Source: Methylotenera sp.
GTDB lineage: Bacteria > Pseudomonadota > Gammaproteobacteria > Burkholderiales > Methylophilaceae
NCBI GenBank assembly: GCA_013816325.1
Contig: JACDEP010000066.1
Span: forward strand, 1-11,617
Reading direction: 5' to 3'
DNA length: 11,617 bases
The translations under genes were made by a program, and so were the position numbers. Under the pieces are notes generated by a model, which had not been told where the DNA came from, ran no database searches, and saw nothing but the letters and a program-made list of their open reading frames with translations. Positions 1 through 6,237 of this stretch are shown in pieces (position 1 is the first letter of the stretch; each line of letters starts with the position of its first letter).

Positions 1-529
1 CTTCGGTACCGCGCTTTTCTGTTGTCCCCGTTTGCACCAAAGGGGCAACCGGTACACCACGTTTAAATTCCATTTGATGCACTTCACCGTTACGGTAGAT
101 TTTTAAACGCAGCCAATCGGAAAGCGCATTAACCACAGATACGCCCACACCATGCAAGCCGCCAGAAACCTTGTAAGAATTCTGGTCAAACTTACCGCCG
201 GCATGCAGCTCCGTCATCACAATTTCTGCAGCTGAGCGCTTAGGGTCATGCTTATCATCACTTTTCACCCCGGTTGGGATGCCGCGACCATTGTCTGACA
301 CGCTGATACTGTTGTCGGGGTGGATGATGACTTTAATGTCATCACAATGCCCGGCTAACGCTTCATCAATCGCGTTATCAAGCACCTCGAATACCATGTG
401 ATGTAAGCCAGAACCATCGGAAGTATCACCAATGTACATGCCTGGACGTTTACGTACCGCATCTAAACCTTCGAGGATTTTAATACTGGATGAATCGTAA
501 TCTGCTTGTGCGTTTGGGGTATTAGCCAT
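1..529 (-). CDS. gyrB: DNA gyrase subunit B, N-terminal 176 residues (3' part outside window)
   Basis: Gyrase B is the ATPase subunit of the A2B2 enzyme that introduces negative supercoils into DNA. The reading frame is open from an ATG at 529 to the left edge and begins MANTPNAQADYDSSSIKILE. The GHKL ATPase fold is clear. Motif I holds the catalytic Glu48 and Mg-binding Asn52 (equivalent to E. coli Glu42 and Asn46). DNGRGIP at 79-85 carries the adenine-binding Asp79, and GGLHGVGVSVVNALS follows at about 124-138 as the ATP lid. No strong Shine-Dalgarno precedes the start; AAGAAAA is the best available. It is the last of the dnaA-dnaN-gyrB series seen here. recF, which separates dnaN and gyrB in E. 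coli, is absent, as is usual in betaproteobacteria. Only the ATPase and the start of the transducer region are visible, so the C-terminal TOPRIM part cannot be judged. ParE is the paralogue to exclude, but the location favours GyrB. Confidence 0.97.
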   Translation of the reverse strand, partial: MANTPNAQADYDSSSIKILEGLDAVRKRPGMYIGDTSDGSGLHHMVFEVLDNAIDEALAGHCDDIKVIIHPDNSISVSDNGRGIPTGVKSDDKHDPKRSAAEIVMTELHAGGKFDQNSYKVSGGLHGVGVSVVNALSDWLRLKIYRNGEVHQMEFKRGVPVAPLVQTGTTEKRGTE

Positions 530-579
530 ACTATTTTCTTTACTAATTTATTAGGAGATTTACCACTTTAATTTATTAC

Positions 580-595
580 TGTTCCACGTGGAACG
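580..595. other. parS-like centromere site (variant)
   Basis: TGTTCCACGTGGAACG is a 14-bp perfect palindrome (581-594) around a CACGTG core. It differs from the TGTTTCACGTGAAACA form seen twice elsewhere in this window by the symmetrical T-to-C/A-to-G pair, a variant known for parS in Pseudomonas and Bacillus, and by its last base. It fills the gap between the dnaN stop and gyrB, starting 2 bp beyond the dnaN stop codon. ParB/Spo0J would load here. Binding is inferred from sequence only. Confidence 0.78.
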
Positions 596-597
596 TA

Positions 598-1698
598 CTA
601 GATGCGCATTGGCATCACTACATATTTATATTCAACATTGCTCGGGATGGTGATCAGGCAACTGCTATTTGCATCAGCAAATGAGAACGTAGCCTCTTCG
701 CTATTGGCATTATTTAATACATCTATCAGGTAAGTTACATTGAAGCCTATGTCCAAGGCATCGCCAGTGTAGTTAACTTCCAACTCTTCTTCCGCTTCTT
801 CCTGATCGCTATTGGTACTGATCAGTTTCAGATTGTTGGCACTCAATACCATGCGGATACCCCGATATTTTTCATTAGAAAGTATAGAGGCACGTTGCAT
901 TGCCAATAACACACCTACTCTATCGGTAGTAAATGAGTTTTGATGACCGATTGGTATGACGCGATTATAGTCAGGGAATTTACCGTCTATCACTTTTGAG
1001 ATTAATTTGATGTTTGCGAAACTAAAATTCACTTGGTTGCTAGAAATTTCAATATTTACATCTTCTTCACTGTCGTCCAATAGTTTAATTAATTCGATTA
1101 CTGTTTTGCGCGGCAAAATCACTTCCTGCTTTTCGTAATTTTGTTTAAGTTCGGTTGAGGTAAAGCTTAAACGATGGCCATCAGTGCCGACAATATTCAA
1201 ACGATTGGCAGAGACTTCAAACAATAAACCATTTAAGTAATAGCGGATATCCTGCTGTGCCATGGCGAATTCAACTTGCTTTAATAAGTCTTTCAACTGG
1301 CGCTGGTCTATATTTATCAAAGTGCTCTGACCAGAAGCCTTGGTCATTACCGGGTAATCCGCGGCTGGTAAGGTCTGCAGATTGAAACGGCTTTTGCCCG
1401 CTTTAACTGTCACACGACTATCGTTTGTAACCATATTAATTTCTGAGCTATCGGGTAAAGAGCGGCAAATATCAAGCAATTTCTTAGCTGAAATCGTAGT
1501 TAAAAGGTCTCCACCTGTAGCGCTGTCTACAGATAGCGAGATTTGCATTTCAAGATCGGTTGCGGTGAGATAAATCTTGTTTTGTTTCGCTTCTAACAGC
1601 AGATTAGAAAGGATAGGCAAGGTATGCCTTTTTTCAACAATACTGGTTACTGACGTAAGCGGTTTTAACAATGTTTCGCGGTTGATCTGTATATTCAT
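598..1698 (-). CDS. dnaN: DNA polymerase III beta subunit (sliding clamp)
   Basis: The beta clamp is a ring-shaped homodimer that encircles DNA. It tethers polymerase III and other clamp-binding proteins (Hda, MutS, MutL, DNA ligase, Pol IV) through their QL(S/D)LF-type motifs. The 366 residues equal the usual length, and the protein has the expected three-domain layout (about 1-120, 130-245 and 248-366). Family landmarks include the N-terminal HTLPILSNLLLEA segment (25-37), GTDGHRL near 173-179, FPDYNRVIP near 240-248, and the C-terminal VMPMRI, which forms part of the protein-binding pocket. The start is ATG at 1698, with only a weak AGG about 10 bases upstream. It lies 269 bp downstream of dnaA across an intergenic region carrying DnaA boxes, so it may have its own promoter as well as dnaA read-through. 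It reads as an ordinary functional gene. Confidence 0.98.
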   Translation of the reverse strand: MNIQINRETLLKPLTSVTSIVEKRHTLPILSNLLLEAKQNKIYLTATDLEMQISLSVDSATGGDLLTTISAKKLLDICRSLPDSSEINMVTNDSRVTVKAGKSRFNLQTLPAADYPVMTKASGQSTLINIDQRQLKDLLKQVEFAMAQQDIRYYLNGLLFEVSANRLNIVGTDGHRLSFTSTELKQNYEKQEVILPRKTVIELIKLLDDSEEDVNIEISSNQVNFSFANIKLISKVIDGKFPDYNRVIPIGHQNSFTTDRVGVLLAMQRASILSNEKYRGIRMVLSANNLKLISTNSDQEEAEEELEVNYTGDALDIGFNVTYLIDVLNNANSEEATFSFADANSSCLITIPSNVEYKYVVMPMRI

Positions 1699-1699
1699 C

Positions 1700-1743
1700 T
1701 TAATAACCTAAATAATATATATAAAAATAATAACAATAATAAT
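1700..1743. other. AT-rich tract, possible DNA unwinding element
   Basis: The 44 bases contain only three G or C. They end in the trinucleotide run (AAT)2 AAC (AAT)3 at 1726-1743, about 12 bp from the DnaA box at 1756. Adenine-centred trinucleotide runs beside a DnaA box resemble the DnaA-trio element on which DnaA filaments open the duplex. The tract also forms the leader of dnaN, so AT-richness alone is not proof. Confidence 0.4.
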
Positions 1744-1755
1744 GGTGAACTAATT

Positions 1756-1764
1756 TGTGTATAA
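1756..1764 (-). promoter_or_regulatory. DnaA box (TTATACACA)
   Basis: Read on the minus strand this is TTATACACA, an exact fit to TTATnCACA. It directly abuts an inverted repeat at 1764-1789 and lies closest to the AT-rich tract. Confidence 0.65.
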
Positions 1765-1789
1765 CTGATTATTCATTAATATAATCAGT
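1764..1789. repeat. 9-bp inverted repeat in origin region
   Basis: ACTGATTAT at 1764-1772 is perfectly complementary to ATAATCAGT at 1781-1789, with an 8-base spacer. It shares its first base with the DnaA box at 1756-1764. Neither strand shows a T-run after it, so it is not a typical intrinsic terminator. It could be a protein-binding dyad or a cruciform element. Its role is unknown. Confidence 0.5.
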
Positions 1790-1832
1790 ATGTTAAATCA
1801 CGTACTTCTATCTTGGTAACTATAGATTCTGC

Positions 1833-1841
1833 TGTGGATGA
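1833..1841 (-). promoter_or_regulatory. DnaA box, one mismatch (TCATCCACA)
   Basis: On the minus strand this reads TCATCCACA, differing from TTATCCACA only at position 2. It is supported mainly by its location among other boxes. Confidence 0.45.
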
Positions 1842-1879
1842 ATTGTTAAGTAAATTTTCGAAATCACAAATATGCGACC

Positions 1880-1899
1880 TTATCCCCATTTTATGCACA
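1880..1899 (+). promoter_or_regulatory. Two DnaA boxes in tandem (TTATCCCCA, TTATGCACA)
   Basis: TTATCCCCA at 1880-1888 has one mismatch to TTATCCACA. TTATGCACA at 1891-1899 fits TTATnCACA exactly. They have the same orientation, and their starts are 11 bp apart (about one helical turn), so two DnaA molecules would bind on the same face of the DNA. Confidence 0.6.
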
Positions 1900-1967
1900 G
1901 CCAGTCCTCAACATTACAAACACTTAACACTTCAATAAGCTACGTTACTAAACTGTAAACTTATTTA

Positions 1968-3362
1968 TTAATCCCTAATTACCTGAATTAAAAAACCGAT
2001 ATCCCTGGCTACATTAGTATCATTTTGTCTTAATGAATCAATCTCATCGCATGCATGCATCACTGTAGTATGGTGGCGGCCACCAAAGGCCTCACCTATC
2101 TCTGGGAAGCTATGATTCGTCAGCTCACGTGATAATGCCATCGCTACTTGGCGTGGGCGTGCAAAATTTCTTGTACGTTTTTTACTGTACATCTCTGCTA
2201 CTTTAATTTTGTAATAATCAGCCACGGTTTTTTGGATATTTTCCATGGTGACTTGCCTACCTCGTACCGCAATAAGGTCACGCAGAGCGTCTTTAGCAAG
2301 GTGCACGTCAATTATATGGCCGGTAAACTTAGCCATAGCAATGATGCGGTTAAGAGCCCCTTCCAATTCACGTACGCTGGAACGGATTTGTTTGGCGACA
2401 AAAAATGCTACATCTTCAGGTAAGTCAAGATTCACAGCTTCGGCTTTTTTTAACAAAATTGCTACACGCATTTCCAATTCAGGCGGTTCAACAGCTACGG
2501 TTAGACCCCAGCTGAAACGGGTTCTAAGCCGTTCATCTACATCGGCAATTTCTTTGGGGTAAGTATCACAAGTAATGACGATTTGTTTTTTAGCTTCAAT
2601 CAATGAGTTAAACGCATAGAAAAACTCTTCTTGAGTACGCGTTTTTTTAGCAAAGAACTGAATATCATCGATGAGTAGCAAATCAAGCGAATGGTACTGG
2701 CGCTTGAATTCGTCAAAAGCCTTATGTTCATAAGCCTTTACCACATCTGAAACATAGCGTTCAGCATGCAGGTAACGAATTTTTGCATCAGGATTATGCA
2801 ATTTTAATTCATTGCCTATAGCTTGCAGTAAATGGGTTTTACCCAGGCCTACACCGCCATAAATAAATAAAGGGTTATAGGCGGTCCCAGGGTTTTCAGC
2901 CACTTGTATGGCTGCAGCCCGTGCTAGCTGATTTGCGCGACCAGTGACGTAATTGCCGAAGTTAAAGGCGCTGTTTAAGCCGGAACTTTCAGCCACTTTT
3001 TTAATGCTGTTTTTTGTGGGTGTTGTGCTTTTTAAATCTGAGTTTCTATTAATTACATTCGCTAAATCGATTTTAAGATTATGCTCAGCTGAAACAAGAG
3101 GTTTGGCAGATACTGTCTTAGCTTCAACGTCAGTAAGTACTAACTCAATCTTGATATTAACCAGATGTAGTTCATGTGCTAACAACTCAATTTTTTTAAG
3201 GAAGCGGTCTTTTACCCATTGCATGACGAAACGATTAGGCGCTAGTAGGCGAATGGCGTCGCCCTCAATTTCTGTATGTAGAGGTTTGATCCACGTGTTG
3301 AATTGTTGCGTTGAGAGCTCTTTCTCGAAACGACTGAGACAAGTAGGCCAAAAATTTTCCAT
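1968..3362 (-). CDS. dnaA: Chromosomal replication initiator protein DnaA
   Basis: DnaA is the AAA+ initiator that binds DnaA boxes, oligomerises in its ATP form, melts the origin and recruits DnaB helicase. It also regulates transcription. At 464 residues it is close to the E. coli length (467). Domain I spans roughly 1-80 (FWPTCLSRFEKELSTQQF) and is followed by a variable linker to about 130. Walker A is GGVGLGKT at 169-176 and Walker B is LLLIDD at 228-233. The arginine-finger region is RLRTRFSWG at 278-286, with Arg282 the likely finger. The C-terminal helix-turn-helix domain carries the DnaA signature GGRHHTTVMHACDEI at 427-441. The ATG at 3362 has no clear Shine-Dalgarno. dnaA is divergent from rpmH and heads dnaA-dnaN-gyrB. 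DnaA boxes on both sides suggest autoregulation and a nearby origin. Confidence 0.99.
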   Translation of the reverse strand: MENFWPTCLSRFEKELSTQQFNTWIKPLHTEIEGDAIRLLAPNRFVMQWVKDRFLKKIELLAHELHLVNIKIELVLTDVEAKTVSAKPLVSAEHNLKIDLANVINRNSDLKSTTPTKNSIKKVAESSGLNSAFNFGNYVTGRANQLARAAAIQVAENPGTAYNPLFIYGGVGLGKTHLLQAIGNELKLHNPDAKIRYLHAERYVSDVVKAYEHKAFDEFKRQYHSLDLLLIDDIQFFAKKTRTQEEFFYAFNSLIEAKKQIVITCDTYPKEIADVDERLRTRFSWGLTVAVEPPELEMRVAILLKKAEAVNLDLPEDVAFFVAKQIRSSVRELEGALNRIIAMAKFTGHIIDVHLAKDALRDLIAVRGRQVTMENIQKTVADYYKIKVAEMYSKKRTRNFARPRQVAMALSRELTNHSFPEIGEAFGGRHHTTVMHACDEIDSLRQNDTNVARDIGFLIQVIRD

Positions 3363-3523
3363 CTATAGTGTTATACCCTAGCAATAGATCACTACATGAC
3401 TGCAGCTAATTTAAAAATTATTGTAAGTAATTGTTATTATTGATTTTTATTTAAAATAACCAGCACAGAAAACAATATTATTTTTACCTCACAAGCGATA
3501 CATTCTAGCTGGTTTAAAGTAAC

Positions 3524-3532
3524 TTATCCACA
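3524..3532 (+). promoter_or_regulatory. Perfect DnaA box (TTATCCACA)
   Basis: This is an exact match to the high-affinity consensus, about 34 bp upstream of the rpmH -35 element and 160 bp upstream of the dnaA start. It could serve origin firing, dnaA autoregulation or control of the rpmH cluster. Confidence 0.8.
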
Positions 3533-3565
3533 GGCAAATGCTAACTTTAGTAAACTAAATAAACA

Positions 3566-3595
3566 TTGACAAAACAGGGTGATATCGTGTCTAAT
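3566..3595 (+). promoter_or_regulatory. rpmH promoter (sigma-70 type)
   Basis: TTGACA at 3566-3571 is a perfect -35. An 18-bp spacer leads to TCTAAT at 3590-3595, which matches TATAAT at five of six positions. Transcription would start near 3602, about 30 bases before the rpmH ATG. The promoter probably drives rpmH, rnpA, yidD and downstream genes. Confidence 0.75.
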
Positions 3596-3632
3596 TATGC
3601 CCTTTATAGCATTATGCTCGTTGGAGATTTAC

Positions 3633-3767
3633 ATGAAACGTACTTATCAACCTTCTAAAACACGTCGTGCACGTACTCATGGCTTTTTGGTGCGTATGGC
3701 TACTAAAGGCGGCCGCGCTGTTATTGCAGCTCGTCGTGCTAAGGGCCGCAAACGCTTAGGCTTATAA
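3633..3767 (+). CDS. rpmH: 50S ribosomal protein bL34
   Basis: bL34 is a small, very basic protein of the large ribosomal subunit that sits among helices of 23S rRNA. The 44 residues match the family length and begin with the family hallmark MKRTYQPSKTRRARTHGF. The rest is rich in Arg and Lys and ends GRKRLGL. The ATG at 3633 was chosen because the family always starts MKRT(Y/F)QPS and because GGAG at 3623-3626 gives good spacing. A longer in-frame start at 3579 would lie upstream of the promoter -10 and add residues foreign to the family. It is the first gene of the rpmH-rnpA-yidD-yidC-mnmE cluster, divergent from dnaA. Confidence 0.98.
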   Translation: MKRTYQPSKTRRARTHGFLVRMATKGGRAVIAARRAKGRKRLGL

Positions 3768-3775
3768 TTTTTTAT

Positions 3776-3804
3776 TTTAAAGTTGTATGTTCTACGACTT
3801 TAAA
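3776..3804 (+). terminator. rpmH-rnpA intercistronic hairpin (attenuator or processing site)
   Basis: The arm at 3776-3787 (TTTAAAGTTGTA) pairs with 3793-3804 (TACGACTTTAAA) as a 12-bp stem with one U-G wobble and a 5-base loop. Only three T follow, so this is at best a leaky terminator. A hairpin between rpmH and rnpA would suit the large difference in need between a ribosomal protein and the scarce RNase P protein. The role is inferred. Confidence 0.5.
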
Positions 3805-3832
3805 TTTAAAGTAGCAATTAAGAAAATATAAA

Positions 3833-4246
3833 GTGGCAACGTTTAGGTTTACTAAACAAGCCAAGCTAATTAAAACGGATGAATTCTCATCCGTTTTTAA
3901 TTTCCGCAAACGTATTTCTGCACAGCATTTAGCGATACATTACCAACCAAATACTTTGTCACATGCGCGGCTAGGTCTTGTAATTGGTAAAAAAACCGCC
4001 AAGTTAGCCGTAAGCCGGAATTATATGCGACGCGTCTTGCGCGAGTTATTCAGGTTGCAACTACAAGAAATAGCCCAGGTTGATTTAGTCATCCGGGTGC
4101 AAAATAAATTTGATAAAGTTGATTTTATCCGCATTGAACGAGAGTTTAATGAGTTAATTATTAAGCTTAACAAGCGTGTGAAAATTAATGCGCAAAACTG
4201 TTCAATGAACACTCCTCTGACCAATGATGGTGACACTGTAAAGTAA
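3833..4246 (+). CDS. rnpA: Ribonuclease P protein component
   Basis: RnpA is the small basic protein cofactor of the RNase P ribozyme, which removes 5' leaders from tRNA precursors. The N-terminus FRFTKQAKLIKTDEFSSVF (4-22) is the usual start of the family. RLGLVIGKKTAKLAVSRN (46-63) leads into the RNR motif RNYMRRVLRE at 62-71, which contacts the catalytic RNA. The protein has 137 residues, slightly longer than the common 115-130 because of a polar tail (about 121-137) that looks dispensable. The start is GTG at 3833 with only a weak AAGAAAA upstream. No ATG fits the family start, so low-efficiency initiation is likely. It lies 65 bp after rpmH across a hairpin and 2 bp before yidD, suggesting translational coupling to yidD. 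Confidence 0.96.
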   Translation: MATFRFTKQAKLIKTDEFSSVFNFRKRISAQHLAIHYQPNTLSHARLGLVIGKKTAKLAVSRNYMRRVLRELFRLQLQEIAQVDLVIRVQNKFDKVDFIRIEREFNELIIKLNKRVKINAQNCSMNTPLTNDGDTVK

Positions 4247-4248
4247 TA

Positions 4249-4467
4249 ATGAATATACTGGCCGGTTTACTAATCAAGTTGATTCAAGCTTACCAAGTAA
4301 TGCTTAGTCCGTTTTTCGGTCAGCAATGCCGTTTTTACCCTACTTGCTCACAGTACGCGATTGAAGTGATCAATAAACATGGTGCAGTGGTCGGCACTTA
4401 TTACACTCTACGGCGTTTGCTGCGTTGCCATCCATGGCATGCCGGTGGCCATGATCCCATCCCCTGA
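4249..4467 (+). CDS. yidD: Membrane protein insertion efficiency factor YidD
   Basis: YidD is a small membrane-associated protein that helps insertion of inner-membrane proteins together with YidC and Sec. The 72 residues have an amphipathic or hydrophobic N-terminal helix (about 1-22). The cysteine-rich family core is CRFYPTCSQYA at 27-37, and the C-terminal signature is RCHPWHAGGHDPIP at 59-72. Three conserved cysteines (27, 33, 60) are present. The protein ends right at the signature, so it lacks the C-terminal extension seen in some homologues. The start ATG lies 2 bp after the rnpA stop. It sits in its canonical place between rnpA and yidC. Confidence 0.96.
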   Translation: MNILAGLLIKLIQAYQVMLSPFFGQQCRFYPTCSQYAIEVINKHGAVVGTYYTLRRLLRCHPWHAGGHDPIP

Positions 4468-4527
4468 TTCCCCACGACGAATCAATTTCCTTTAAAATTC
4501 CTATAAATAAGACTGCCAATTTAAATT

Positions 4528-6237
4528 ATGGATACAAGACGTTTAATTCTATTTGTTATTTTTTCGATGTCGATTTTGATGTTATGGGATGCCTGGCAAC
4601 GCCAGCACGCCCCTGCAGAAGTTGCCCAACCAACTAGTACGGTGGCTGACAGCAGCGTTCCTGCTAGTAACGCCGGTAATACTTCAGTCAATACCGTAGA
4701 TACTGCTAAAACCGAATTCTCAACAGATACCAGATATAAACTGCTAAGTGGTCAGCGCATTACAATTACCACTGATCTATATAAAGCGGATATCGAAACC
4801 GTTGGCGGCGATTTACGTAGGCTTGAGCTCCTTAAACATCGGTCTGCTGATAATGATAAAACTAATTTCGTATTGATGGATGATGCGGCTAAGCCTATGA
4901 CTTATGTTGCACAGACTGGTTTGATTGGGGCTGATCTGCCAACGCATAAGGCTGTTTTTACCAGCGTAGCTAATAGCTATACCTTGCCAGAAGGCCAAGA
5001 TAACTTAGATGTACGCTTAAGTTGGACAAATGGTAATGGCGTCACGGTAGATAAAATCTACACCTTCCACCGTAATCATTACGTCATCGATGTCAATTAT
5101 GTGATTAAGAATGGTTCAGCAACTCCAATCACACCAGCGGTATATTACCAAATTATCCATGATATCCATTCCAACCAAGGTTCGAAATTGATGCCAACAT
5201 TTACTGGTGGCGCTTATTACACTGAATCTACCAAATTCAAAAAACTTAAATTCTCCAATATGGAAAAAGAGCCTTTGGACCTGAAATCTACCGAAGGCTG
5301 GGTTGGTTTGTTACAGCACTACTTCGTCAGTGCATGGATTCCCAAACCAGGCATGGAACGCGAGTTCAGTACTAAAAAACTGAATGACGATATTTATCTA
5401 ATTCGCGCTAAAAGCAACTTAAGTACTATTGCACCGGGCGCCAGCTTGACTGTACCGGCTCATTTATTTGCAGGTCCTCAGTCACAGAAAGACTTGATAG
5501 ATGCCGCTCCTGGCTTGGAGTACACCGTGGATTACGGTTGGCTGACCGTGATTGCTTCACCGCTTTTTTGGGTGTTATCGAAAATCCATTCCCTTGTAGG
5601 TAACTGGGGTGTGGCGATTATCTTACTTACTGTTTTAATCAAGGCAGCATTCTTTAAACTTTCTGCAACAAGCTACCGAAGCATGGCACAAATGCGCGAG
5701 CTAGCGCCGCGCTTGCAAGCTATGAAAGAAAAGTTTGGTGATGATAAGCAAAAGATGCAGCAGGCCATGATGGAGCTGTATAAAAAAGAGAAAATTAATC
5801 CTATGGGTGGCTGCCTGCCGATTTTGGTGCAAGTGCCGGTGTTCATTTCTCTTTATTGGATGATTCTGGCATCAGTTGAGTTGCGTCACGCGCCGTTCTT
5901 TGGTTGGATACAAGACCTATCCACCCCGGATACATTGTTTGGCATGATTCCTCATAGCATTCCGTTGATAGGTGGTATGCCGATTGGGCTACTCCCACTT
6001 TTAATGGGGGCAACGATGATCATTCAAAGCTATTTGAACCCACCACCTACCGATCCTATCCAGGCTAAAGTGATGAAAATCATGCCGATCGCTTTTAGCA
6101 TATTCTTCTTCTTTTTCCCTGCTGGCTTGGTATTGTACTGGCTGGTCAATAACGTACTATCCATCTGGCAACAGTGGTATATCAACAAAATGATCCATGC
6201 TGAAACCTTGGCTAAAAAACCAGGTGTCAAACGATAA
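4528..6237 (+). CDS. yidC: Membrane protein insertase YidC (Oxa1 family)
   Basis: YidC inserts and folds inner-membrane proteins, alone or with SecYEG. At 569 residues it has the long proteobacterial architecture. An N-terminal anchor (about 5-20) is followed by a Pro/Thr/Ser-rich linker to about 65 and a large periplasmic domain (about 70-325). The five-helix C-terminal core starts near 340, with further helices near 429-450, 482-500 and 516-543. The cytoplasmic hairpin lies about 377-425 (SMAQMRELAPRLQAMKEKFG), followed by NPMGGCLPILVQVPVF. The positively charged groove residue, Arg366 in E. coli, is Lys372 here, which keeps the charge. The start ATG has no clear Shine-Dalgarno and lies 60 bp after yidD. 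The 3' end overlaps mnmE. Confidence 0.98.
   Translation: MDTRRLILFVIFSMSILMLWDAWQRQHAPAEVAQPTSTVADSSVPASNAGNTSVNTVDTAKTEFSTDTRYKLLSGQRITITTDLYKADIETVGGDLRRLELLKHRSADNDKTNFVLMDDAAKPMTYVAQTGLIGADLPTHKAVFTSVANSYTLPEGQDNLDVRLSWTNGNGVTVDKIYTFHRNHYVIDVNYVIKNGSATPITPAVYYQIIHDIHSNQGSKLMPTFTGGAYYTESTKFKKLKFSNMEKEPLDLKSTEGWVGLLQHYFVSAWIPKPGMEREFSTKKLNDDIYLIRAKSNLSTIAPGASLTVPAHLFAGPQSQKDLIDAAPGLEYTVDYGWLTVIASPLFWVLSKIHSLVGNWGVAIILLTVLIKAAFFKLSATSYRSMAQMRELAPRLQAMKEKFGDDKQKMQQAMMELYKKEKINPMGGCLPILVQVPVFISLYWMILASVELRHAPFFGWIQDLSTPDTLFGMIPHSIPLIGGMPIGLLPLLMGATMIIQSYLNPPPTDPIQAKVMKIMPIAFSIFFFFFPAGLVLYWLVNNVLSIWQQWYINKMIHAETLAKKPGVKR

Larger units (their letters stand above)
1699..1967. other. dnaA-dnaN intergenic region, candidate oriC (or oriC half)
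   Basis: This 269-bp non-coding spacer holds four DnaA-box-like 9-mers: two fit TTATnCACA and two have one mismatch to TTATCCACA. It also holds a 9-bp inverted repeat and an extremely AT-rich segment next to dnaN. The combination of clustered boxes and an unwinding-type tract is typical of a bacterial origin or of the incC-like half of a bipartite origin, as in Bacillus. dnaN promoter elements must also lie here, but the AT-rich sequence offers several equivalent -10 choices and I cannot choose one. Confidence 0.6.
3363..3632. other. dnaA-rpmH intergenic region, candidate origin part with divergent promoters
   Basis: This is a 270-bp divergent spacer. About 3411-3485 is strongly AT-rich, followed by one perfect DnaA box at 3524-3532 and the rpmH promoter at 3566-3595. 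In Pseudomonas-type chromosomes oriC lies exactly here, but that arrangement has several strict boxes and I see only one. Weaker partial matches (TTATACCCT at 3371, TTATGCCCT near 3595) have two mismatches. TATAAC at 3370-3375 on the minus strand could be a dnaA -10, but no credible -35 accompanies it. Confidence 0.5.

Noticed and set aside
2124..2137. CACGTG core in dnaA (GCTCACGTGATA) as a parS site
   Set aside because: The flanks do not form the GTTYC/GRAAC arms of parS, and the hexamer is explained by coding sequence. The same applies to ATCCACGTGTTG near 3289-3300.
2953..3381. 142-codon plus-strand open frame opposite the dnaA 5' half
   Set aside because: It is antisense to the conserved DnaA coding sequence, has no recognisable family and no Shine-Dalgarno, and is explained as a shadow of the real frame.
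3370..3398. dnaA promoter using TATAAC at 3370-3375 (minus)
   Set aside because: No -35-like sequence at normal spacing, and the transcript would be leaderless. Kept only as a remark.
3579..3632. Upstream in-frame extension of rpmH giving a 62-residue protein
   Set aside because: The extension starts upstream of the likely -10 and transcript start and is foreign to the bL34 family. The GGAG-preceded ATG at 3633 is the real start.
4468..4527. Separate yidC promoter with TATAAA at 4502-4507 as -10
   Set aside because: No acceptable -35 lies 16-18 bp upstream, and a TATAAA in AT-rich DNA is weak evidence.
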